DNA of 64,000 nucleotides from Bacillus_BD sp963708895 (GTDB lineage: Bacteria > Bacillota > Bacilli > Bacillales > Cytobacillaceae): positions 62,001 through 126,000 of the forward strand of contig CAVPUE010000002.1 of the NCBI GenBank assembly GCA_963708895.1, read 5' to 3'. This document shows positions 49,795 to 57,359 of the stretch, piece after piece; the first letter of the stretch is position 1, and every line of letters starts with the position of its first letter. The notes below the pieces were generated by a model that was given only the letters and a program-made list of their open reading frames with translations, was not told the origin of the DNA and did not search any database. The position numbers and the translations under genes are program-made.

Positions 49795-49910
49795 GGCTGT
49801 TTCGTATAGTTTGTAGCTCTTTTCTCAAAAATAATGGCCAGTGTCAACGTGGTAACAACATCAATCTTCTTTTTATCTCACCAAAAGCAACAAAGTTTGA
49901 GAAAAGAGCC
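49795..49910 (-). mobile_element. MITE-like element copy E, internally deleted
   Basis: 116 bp, GGCTGTTTCGTATAGTTTG at the left end and GTTTGAGAAAAGAGCC at the right. Compared with copy A it lacks about 65 bases between the left terminus and the internal AGCTCTTTTCTCAAA arm, including the GTTAAAATC hairpin. Flanks (AAAACAAA, ATAATAGA) do not show a clear target duplication. Confidence 0.72.
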
Positions 49911-49937
49911 ATAATAGATGGACAAGGAGGGCTCTGT

Positions 49938-51710
49938 ATGAATGACATAATTAAAAACAAACTGACCCTTTTACCAGATCAACCTGGATGTTATTTAATG
50001 AAAGACCGTCAAGGCACGATTATTTATGTGGGAAAAGCAAAAGTTCTAAAGAATCGAGTACGGTCATATTTTACAGGCTCCCACGATGGTAAAACGTTAC
50101 GATTAGTAAACGAGATTGAAGATTTTGAGTATATCGTTACCTCATCTGAAATTGAGGCCCTTATATTAGAAATTAACTTAATCAAAAAACATGATCCAAA
50201 ATATAATGTGATGTTGAAAGATGATAAAAGCTATCCTTTTATTAAGCTAACATCTGAAAGACATCCAAGACTGATTACAACTCGAAAAGTAAAAAAAGAT
50301 AAAGGAAAATATTTCGGTCCTTATCCAAACGTGCATTCCGCAAATGAAACAAAAAAATTATTAGATCGGGTTTATCCTTTACGAAAGTGCTCGACACTGC
50401 CAGATCGAGTTTGTTTATACTATCATTTAGATCAATGTTTGGCACCCTGCATCAATGAGGTGAAAGAACAAGAGTATCAAACCATGATTGAAGAAATCAC
50501 TCGTTTTTTAAACGGAGGATACCAAGAAGTCAAAAAAGAATTAACAAATAGAATGACAGCCGCCGCCGAAGAACTTGATTTTGAAAGGGCAAAGGAATAT
50601 CGAGATCGGATTGCCCATATAGAAGCAACCATGGAAAAGCAAAAAATGACAGCAACTGATTTTACAGATCGGGATGTATTTGGTTATGCGTTTGATAAAG
50701 GCTGGATGTGTGTACAAGTCTTTTTTATTAGACAAGGGAAGTTAATTGAACGGGATGTATCGATGTTTCCGCTTTATAATGAACCGGAGGAAGAAATATT
50801 ATCGTTCTTGGGGCAGTTTTATACGAAGGAAAATCACTTTAAACCAAAGGAAATCCTCGTTCCTGAAACTATTTCTGTAGAACTTGCGGGGCAGTTATTA
50901 GGGGTAAAAGTGCTAAAACCACAGCGCGGTCAAAAAAAGGAACTAGTGAAGTTGGCAAGTAAGAATGCTACTATTGCTTTAAAAGAGAAATTCTACCTGA
51001 TTGAACGCGATGAGGAACGAACGATTAAAGCCGTTGAAAGACTTGGGGAGGAAATGGGGATTTATACACCTCATCGAATTGAGGCTTTCGATAATTCCAA
51101 TATACAGGGAACCAATCCAGTATCGGCCATGGTTGTATTTATTGACGGTAAACCTGAGAAACGAGAATACCGCAAATATAAAATTAAAACGGTGACAGGA
51201 CCTGACGACTATGAATCGATGCGGGAAGTCGTTCGCAGGAGATATACTCGTGTCTTAAAGGAAGGTTTGCCATTAGCAGATTTGATTATTGTCGATGGCG
51301 GGAAAGGGCATATTGAAGCGGTTAGAGATGTTCTAGAAAATGAATTAGGATTAGAGGTTCCAATCGCAGGTCTTGCAAAAGATGAAAAGCATCGAACGTC
51401 ACAGCTTTTATTTGGTGATCCACTGAAGGTGGTTCCTCTCGCTAGAAATAGCCAAGAGTTTTATTTATTACAAAGAATTCAGGATGAAGTGCACCGATTT
51501 GCCATTACCTTCCATCGTCAGCTTAGAGGGAAATCTGCTTTTCAATCGATTTTAGATGATATTCCAGGGATCGGTGAAAAACGAAGAAAAATGTTGTTAA
51601 AGCATTTTGGCTCGGTCAAAAAATTAAAGGAAGCAACAGTTGAAGAAATCATTGCCTTGGGAATCCCAAAAGCCGTTGCTAACGAGCTGATCAATAAACT
51701 GCAAGACTAA
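49938..51710 (+). CDS. uvrC: UvrABC system protein C
   Basis: Dual-incision nuclease of nucleotide excision repair. GIY-YIG domain near residues 12-90 (GCYLMKDRQGTIIYVGKAK), cysteine-containing linker (CLYYHLDQCLAPC), UVR UvrB-binding motif about 200-235, RNase H-like nuclease domain (EAFDNSNIQGTNPVSAMVVF, IVDGGKGH) and C-terminal double helix-hairpin-helix (DDIPGIGEKRRKMLLKHFGS). 590 residues, complete. Confidence 0.96.
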   Translation: MNDIIKNKLTLLPDQPGCYLMKDRQGTIIYVGKAKVLKNRVRSYFTGSHDGKTLRLVNEIEDFEYIVTSSEIEALILEINLIKKHDPKYNVMLKDDKSYPFIKLTSERHPRLITTRKVKKDKGKYFGPYPNVHSANETKKLLDRVYPLRKCSTLPDRVCLYYHLDQCLAPCINEVKEQEYQTMIEEITRFLNGGYQEVKKELTNRMTAAAEELDFERAKEYRDRIAHIEATMEKQKMTATDFTDRDVFGYAFDKGWMCVQVFFIRQGKLIERDVSMFPLYNEPEEEILSFLGQFYTKENHFKPKEILVPETISVELAGQLLGVKVLKPQRGQKKELVKLASKNATIALKEKFYLIERDEERTIKAVERLGEEMGIYTPHRIEAFDNSNIQGTNPVSAMVVFIDGKPEKREYRKYKIKTVTGPDDYESMREVVRRRYTRVLKEGLPLADLIIVDGGKGHIEAVRDVLENELGLEVPIAGLAKDEKHRTSQLLFGDPLKVVPLARNSQEFYLLQRIQDEVHRFAITFHRQLRGKSAFQSILDDIPGIGEKRRKMLLKHFGSVKKLKEATVEEIIALGIPKAVANELINKLQD

Positions 51711-51717
51711 TTGAGAA

Positions 51718-51898
51718 AGCTCTTTTCTCAAATTTGTTGCTTTTGGAGAGAATAAAGACTGATTTTCTTTGATTTCCCTTTGATATTGGATTTAATTTTT
51801 GAGAAATGAGCTACAAATTTAATAAGAATGCGCAAATTAGCTTTTTCTACGTTAAAATCGGTCTTTGGATTTTAACAACAAACTTTACAAAAACAGCC
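51718..51898 (+). mobile_element. MITE-like element copy F in the lysC upstream region
   Basis: 181 bp, starting AGCTCTTTTCTCAAATTTG (first G changed to A) and ending TTTACAAAAACAGCC. It begins seven bases after the uvrC stop and ends 20 bases before the lysC start, so it makes up almost the whole intergenic gap. Flanks ATTGAGAA and GTGAAGAA agree at only 5 of 8 positions. Confidence 0.78.
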
Positions 51899-51918
51899 GT
51901 GAAGAAAGAAGGGAAAAT

Positions 51919-53145
51919 ATGGGATTAATTGTTCAAAAGTTTGGTGGGACATCAGTAGGCAGTGTTGAAAAAATTGAAAACGTTGCCTCAAGAGTCATTG
52001 AAGAGAAGGAAAGAGGAAATGATGTCGTGGTCGTTGTTTCAGCAATGGGAAAAACGACAGATCAACTCGTAAAAATGGCAGAAGACATCTCTGAAAACCC
52101 CAGTAAAAGAGAAATGGATATGTTACTAACAACAGGTGAACAAATAACGATTTCATTATTAACAATGGCTTTAATAGAAAAAGGCTATAGTGCGATTTCT
52201 TACACAGGATGGCAGGCTGGAATTACGACGGAAGAAGTTCATGGCAATGCAAGGATATTAAAGATCGAAACAGAAAAGATTCAAAGCCAATTAGAGAATG
52301 GGAAGATTGTCGTTGTTGCTGGTTTTCAAGGAAAAACAGAAAAGGATGAAATTGCGACACTAGGACGTGGCGGATCTGATACAACAGCTGTGGCACTTGC
52401 TGCAGCATTAAAAGCAAAAAAATGTGATATCTATACAGATGTGACAGGAGTGTTTACAGCAGATCCCCGAGTGATTAAAAATGCCCGCAAACTAAATGCC
52501 ATTTCCTATGATGAAATGCTTGAGCTAGCAACACTTGGTGCCGGTGTGATCCATCCGAGAGCCGTTGAATTTGCGAAAAATTATCACGTACCACTTGAGG
52601 TGCGTTCAAGTACGGAGAAAGAATCAGGAACTAGATTAGAGGAGGAAGTTTCTTTGGAAGAAAACTTAATTGTACACGGACTTGCATTTGAAGATCAAAT
52701 TACAAGGGTTTCCATTAATGGATTATCGAATTCATTAAATAGTCTTCCAAATGTGTTTAAAACATTAGCTAACGAGAATATTAACGTTGACATCATCATC
52801 CAAAATTTTTCAAATGAAATGACGAATTTATCTTTTTCAATCAAAAGCAATGATTTAAAGGCAACGATCGACGTACTTGAAAAAGGTAAAAAGAAGTTTC
52901 AGTTTGAAAACATTGAATCAGAATCAGGGTTAGCAAAAGTCTCGATCGTTGGTTCTGGTATGGTATCCAATCCAGGTGTAGCAGCTGAAATGTTTTCTAT
53001 TTTAGCGAAGGAAGGGATTCAAATAAAAATGGTAAGTACATCTGAAATTAAAGTATCAACGGTCATAAAGGATGACCAAATGGTCAAAGCGGTAGAATCC
53101 TTACATCAAGCCTTTGGTTTATCCAATCCAGCTGTAAATTCGTAA
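51919..53145 (+). CDS. lysC: Aspartate kinase LysC
   Basis: First step from aspartate to lysine, methionine, threonine and diaminopimelate. Kinase motif VQKFGGTSVGS, LTTGEQITISLL, GRGGSDTTAVALAAAL and two C-terminal ACT domains (VSINGLSNSLNSLPNVF; VSIVGSGMVSNPGVAAEMF). ATG 51919 (MGLIVQKFGG) after AGAAGGG; the longer upstream frame lies in MITE sequence. 408 residues. An internal in-frame start for a beta subunit, as in B. subtilis LysC, is plausible but not demonstrated. No lysine riboswitch is present upstream. Confidence 0.95.
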   Translation: MGLIVQKFGGTSVGSVEKIENVASRVIEEKERGNDVVVVVSAMGKTTDQLVKMAEDISENPSKREMDMLLTTGEQITISLLTMALIEKGYSAISYTGWQAGITTEEVHGNARILKIETEKIQSQLENGKIVVVAGFQGKTEKDEIATLGRGGSDTTAVALAAALKAKKCDIYTDVTGVFTADPRVIKNARKLNAISYDEMLELATLGAGVIHPRAVEFAKNYHVPLEVRSSTEKESGTRLEEEVSLEENLIVHGLAFEDQITRVSINGLSNSLNSLPNVFKTLANENINVDIIIQNFSNEMTNLSFSIKSNDLKATIDVLEKGKKKFQFENIESESGLAKVSIVGSGMVSNPGVAAEMFSILAKEGIQIKMVSTSEIKVSTVIKDDQMVKAVESLHQAFGLSNPAVNS

Positions 53146-53158
53146 TGTAATATAGAGA

Positions 53159-53189
53159 AAAAGGGAGCTGCGTCAATAGCTCCCTTTCA
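53159..53189. terminator. Bidirectional terminator between lysC and yslB
   Basis: AAAGGGAGCT and AGCTCCCTTT around an 8-base loop; serves the convergent pair. Confidence 0.85.
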
Positions 53190-53637
53190 TCATGTTAAAT
53201 CTTTTTTATCCCATTTTATCGTGAATTGAACTTTTGTAGATCGTTTTCTTGGATGTTCGAAGGTTTCAGTGACAACCTCCTTTTGTCTTTCAATTTGTTG
53301 CGCTAGAAACCCAGCCTCTAACTGAAAATTTGTACTTGCTTTACTTTTAATTCGCTTCGTAATGATGTCACTTGATAATTCTGCCATCAATTCACTTTTA
53401 GATTCTTTAACAATTTGTAGCTCTCCCCAACCCGCTTGCTGGAAAAAATCTGATTATATCAGAAATGGAATCAAGAGGATATTTTCGTGCTATATGTTTA
53501 CCGGCCCAATATAATATTTTAGGAGTTTCCTCTCCTAAGATTTCTGGAAGTAATGTTTCTCTCAATAATTCATAACCAAACACTGGGACGGTTTCTGACG
53601 TTGTGTCTTGATCTAAGATTACTGTACTTTCGCTCAT
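53190..53637 (-). CDS. yslB: DUF2507 protein YslB, one +1 frame break
   Basis: Small cytosolic protein of the YslB family (V4R/DUF2507-like fold): FGYELLRETLLPEILGEET, ILYWAGKHIARKYPLDS and, in the second frame, NFQLEAGFLAQQIERQKE. The frames join at 53440-53465; removing one base, for example from a run of six A on the plus strand, gives FFQQAGWGELQIVKESKSEL and 148 residues. ATG 53637 chosen over an upstream ATG. Located between lysC and sdhC as in B. subtilis; function unknown. Confidence 0.83.
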
Positions 53638-53852
53638 TATATTCCCCACTTTCAATAAGTCTATTATATACAATTTTAGATAGGATAAGCGTATCGTGAA
53701 GGAAAAAATAAGTGGAAAAAAGTAGAAAAGTAATTTTCCCTATTATATTAAATAGTATTTAGCTAGAAATGAAGTGAATATATAGATTTTTTCAGGGTAT
53801 TCTATATTTTGGAAAAATTCAACTAATATTGAAAATTATTGATTCCGTTTTC

Positions 53853-53881
53853 TTGACGCTCTAAATAGTTGAAGGTAAAAT
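53853..53881 (+). promoter_or_regulatory. Sigma-A promoter of sdhCAB
   Basis: TTGACG, 17-base spacer, TAAAAT, giving a leader of about 120 bases before sdhC. The rest of the 53638-54010 gap is AT-rich with no gene seen. Confidence 0.65.
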
Positions 53882-54010
53882 AGAATTGTCACATTATTAA
53901 AAGAAAAGTGAATAGTTTTATTTTCTGAAAGTGAGCGGTTGTTCAACTTTATTGGGAGAATGAATAATAGGACCGGGTTCACTTTAAAAATTTAAGGGGG
54001 TTTTTGGGTA

Positions 54011-54619
54011 ATGTCAGCGAATCGTGAGTTTTTTTACCGCAGGCTGCATTCATTACTAGGTGTCATACCAGTAGGGTTATATTTAACTGTGCATCTAGTT
54101 GTGAATCATTTTGCAACACAGGGAGAGGAGGCCTATAACAAAGCAGTAGAATTTATGGGAAGCCTACCATTCCTCATCTTTTTAGAAATTTTTGTTATTT
54201 ATTTACCTATTCTTTATCATGCTATTTATGGATTGTATATTGCTTTTACAGCCAAAAATAATGTAAAAAGATTCGGAACTTTCCGTAACTGGATGTTTGT
54301 CCTTCAACGAATTACAGGAGTTATCACATTAATCTTTATTGCTTGGCATGTGTGGGAAACAAGAATTGCCGCTGCTTTTGGGGCTGAAGTTAACTTTGAT
54401 ATGATGGCAGATATTGTTTCAAATCCAGCTATGCTTTGGTTTTATATCATATGTATTGTAGGTGCAGTATTCCATTTTGCAAACGGTTTATGGTCCTTCT
54501 TTGTTAGCTGGGGGATTACTGTATCACCAAGATCACAGCAAATTTCTACTTACGTAACACTTGGATTCTTTGTTGTTCTATCTATTATTGGTGTTCGTGC
54601 AATCTTAGCCTTTGTTTAA
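54011..54619 (+). CDS. sdhC: Succinate dehydrogenase cytochrome b558 subunit
   Basis: Membrane anchor of complex II, five transmembrane helices with heme-ligating histidines (RRLHSLLGVIPVG, LTVHLVVNHF, LYHAIYGLY, IAWHVWET, FHFANGLWSF). 202 residues. First gene of sdhCAB. Passes electrons to menaquinone. Confidence 0.95.
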   Translation: MSANREFFYRRLHSLLGVIPVGLYLTVHLVVNHFATQGEEAYNKAVEFMGSLPFLIFLEIFVIYLPILYHAIYGLYIAFTAKNNVKRFGTFRNWMFVLQRITGVITLIFIAWHVWETRIAAAFGAEVNFDMMADIVSNPAMLWFYIICIVGAVFHFANGLWSFFVSWGITVSPRSQQISTYVTLGFFVVLSIIGVRAILAFV

Positions 54620-54694
54620 TAGATTATAATAAAAATAATATCATAGAATAATAGATGTACTTATGGATTGAAGACTTAAGGAGTGAGTCACAAA

Positions 54695-56451
54695 ATGGCA
54701 AAAGGAAAAGTAATAGTAGTCGGCGGTGGCCTTGCTGGGCTAATGGCGACAATGAAAATCGCAGAAATGGGTACTTCAGTTGAATTATTTTCACTTGTAC
54801 CAGTTAAACGTTCTCACTCTGTTTGTGCACAGGGTGGAATTAATGGGGCAGTTAATACAAAAGGTGAAGGTGACTCTCCAATGGATGCACTTTGATGATA
54901 CCGTTTATGGTGGAGATTTCTTAGCAAACCAACCACCTGTAAAAGCGATGACAGAAGCAGCACCGGGAATTATTCATTTATTTGACCGTATGGGCGTTAT
55001 GTTTAACAGAACACCTGAAGGTTTGCTCGACTTCCGTCGTTTTGGTGGAACACAACATCATAGAACAGCATTCGCTGGAGCAACAACAGGTCAACAGTTG
55101 CTATATGCGTTAGATGAACAAGTGAGAAAATTTGAAGTAGATGGATTGGTAACAAAATATGAAGGCTGGGAACTATTAGGTGTTGTTAAGGACGACGATG
55201 GTGTTTGTCGTGGAATCGTTGCTCAAAACTTACAGTCAATGGAGATTAAATCGTTTGCATCTGATGCGGTGATTATCGCTTCCGGTGGTCCTGGAATTAT
55301 CTTTGGAAAGTCAACGAACTCGGTTATTAATACAGGTTCAGCGGCTTCGATTGTCTATCAACAAGGTGCTTATTATGCTAACGGTGAATTTATTCAAATC
55401 CACCCAACAGCAATTCCAGGAGATGACAAGCTACGTCTAATGAGTGAATCTGCTCGTGGTGAAGGTGGACGTATTTGGACATATAAAGATGGAAAGCCAT
55501 GGTACTTCCTAGAAGAAAAATATCCTGCATATGGAAACCTTGTACCAAGGGATATTGCAACACGTGAGATTTTCGATGTCTGTGTTAACCAAAAGCTTGG
55601 TATTAATGGTGAAAACATGGTTTACCTAGATCTTTCTCATAAAGATCCACATGAATTAGATATTAAATTAGGTGGAATTATTGAAATTTATGAGAAATTC
55701 ACAGGTGAAGATCCGCACAAACTTCCAATGAAAATCTTCCCTGCCGTTCACTATTCAATGGGTGGATTATGGGTTGATTATGATCAAATGACAAATATTC
55801 CAGGACTCTTTGCTGCTGGTGAATGTGATTACTCAATGCACGGAGCCAATCGTTTAGGTGCTAACTCATTATTATCTGCTATTTATCGGTGGTATGGTTG
55901 CAGGACCTAATGCAGTTAAATATATCAATGGACTGGAAAAAAGCTCTGATGCGATTTCTTCTACTGTATTTGATCGCCACGTTAAAGATGAAGAAGAAAA
56001 ATGGAATAACATTATGTCAATGAGCGGTACTGAAAATGCGTATGTTCTCCATAAAGAACTTGGGGAATGGATGACTGATAATGTTACAGTTGTTCGTTAC
56101 AATGACAGATTGTTAAAAACGGATGAAAAGATTCAAGAATTACTAGAACGTTATCAAAATATTGATATTAATGATACAGCGAAATGGAGTAACCAAGGCG
56201 CAACATTTACTCGTCAGCTAGAAAATATGCTGCAATTGGCTCGTGTGATTACATTAGGTGCGTATAACCGTAATGAAAGCCGCGGGGCACATTACAAACC
56301 AGATTTTCCAGATCGTAACGATGAAGACTTCTTAAAAACAACAATGGCTAAATTTGTGGATAGTAAATCAGCTCCAGAATTACATTATGAAGAAGTTGAC
56401 GTATCACTTATTAAGCCACGTAAACGTGACTATTCAAAGAGTAAAAGCTAA
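54695..56451 (+). CDS. sdhA: Succinate dehydrogenase flavoprotein subunit, two +1 frame breaks
   Basis: FAD-containing subunit oxidising succinate to fumarate. Dinucleotide fold VIVVGGGLAGLMATMKIAEM, FAD-attachment region VKRSHSVCAQGGINGAV, active-site SARGEGGRIW and HGANRLGANSLLSAIYGG. Two frame breaks: at 54880 (CTCCAATGG should be CTCCATGG, DSPWMHFDDT) and at about 55887 (TTTATCGGTGG should be TTTATGGTGG, AIYGGMVAGP). Removing two bases restores 584 residues. ATG 54695 after TAAGGAG. Confidence 0.94.
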
Positions 56452-56539
56452 TAGAATAAAAAAACTCGCTAGCTGCAACTAGACACTACTCAAATGTCAA
56501 TCGTTATGACAAAAACATAGTAAAAAGAGGGGAATAGGG

Positions 56540-57301
56540 ATGGCTGATCAAAAAAGCGTAACATTTATTATAACCCGGCAAAATGATATGAATTCAGAAC
56601 CTTATCAAGAGGAGTTTGAAGTTCCATATCGTCCAAATCTTAATGTCATTGCAGCATTAATGGAAATTCGCCGTAATCCAGTTAATAAAAAAGGGGAAAA
56701 AACAACTCCTGTTATTTGGGAAATGAACTGTCTTGAAGAAGTATGTGGGGCATGTTCAATGATTATCAACGGTAAGCCGCGTCAATCATGTTCCGCAATT
56801 GTTGATCAATTGGAACAACCGATTCGCTTAGAACCAATGACGACATTCCCAGTTGTTCGTGATTTATTAGTAGATAGAAGTCGTATGTTTGATTCATTGA
56901 AGAAAGTAAAAGCATGGATTCCAATTGATGGTTCATACGATTTAGGTCCAGGACCACGTATGCCAGAAAGAAAACGTCAATGGGCATATGAACTTTCAAA
57001 ATGTATGACATGTGGCGTTTGCTTAGAAGCTTGTCCAAATGTAAATAGTAAATCTGATTTTATTGGACCGGCTCCATTATCACAAGTTCGTTTATTCAAT
57101 GCACATCCAACAGGTGCTATGAATAAAGCAGAACGTTTGGAAACGATTATGGGTGACGGAGGACTTGCCAACTGCGGTAATTCACAAAACTGTGTACAAG
57201 CTTGTCCAAAAGGAATTCCATTGACAACGTCAATCGCTGCCTTGAACCGTGATGCAACTGTTCAATCATTTAAAAATTTCTTTGGTAGTGATCAAGTATA
57301 A
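56540..57301 (+). CDS. sdhB: Succinate dehydrogenase iron-sulfur subunit
   Basis: Carries the three Fe-S clusters between FAD and heme. Ferredoxin-type 2Fe-2S motif CLEEVCGACSM with a distal Cys (QSC), then CMTCGVCLEACP and CGNSQNCVQACPKG for the 4Fe-4S and 3Fe-4S clusters. 253 residues. Ends the sdhCAB operon. Confidence 0.97.
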   Translation: MADQKSVTFIITRQNDMNSEPYQEEFEVPYRPNLNVIAALMEIRRNPVNKKGEKTTPVIWEMNCLEEVCGACSMIINGKPRQSCSAIVDQLEQPIRLEPMTTFPVVRDLLVDRSRMFDSLKKVKAWIPIDGSYDLGPGPRMPERKRQWAYELSKCMTCGVCLEACPNVNSKSDFIGPAPLSQVRLFNAHPTGAMNKAERLETIMGDGGLANCGNSQNCVQACPKGIPLTTSIAALNRDATVQSFKNFFGSDQV

Positions 57302-57305
57302 TAGA

Positions 57306-57345
57306 AATACGAAAAGCCCGCTCTCGTTTGCGGGCTTTTCGTATT
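57306..57345. terminator. Bidirectional terminator between sdhB and recQ
   Basis: Perfect 16-bp stem, AATACGAAAAGCCCGC with its complement, 8-base loop. Confidence 0.92.
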
Positions 57346-57359
57346 CTTTGATGCTCTAA

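Noticed and set aside
51718..51898. Lysine riboswitch before lysC
   Set aside because: The sequence is copy F of the repeat family, found also next to unrelated genes; no L-box features seen.
14319..51898. Repeats as CRISPR array, REP/BIME or rho-independent terminators
   Set aside because: Copies are about 181 bp, dispersed, with terminal inverted repeats and, in the clearest cases, 8-bp flanking duplications; no spacers and no regular T-run.
2..56451. prfB-like programmed +1 frameshift at each break
   Set aside because: None of the sites shows a shared slippery codon plus stop (CTT TGA type), an upstream Shine-Dalgarno-like stimulator or a constant distance to a stop. Kept only as an alternative to sequencing error.
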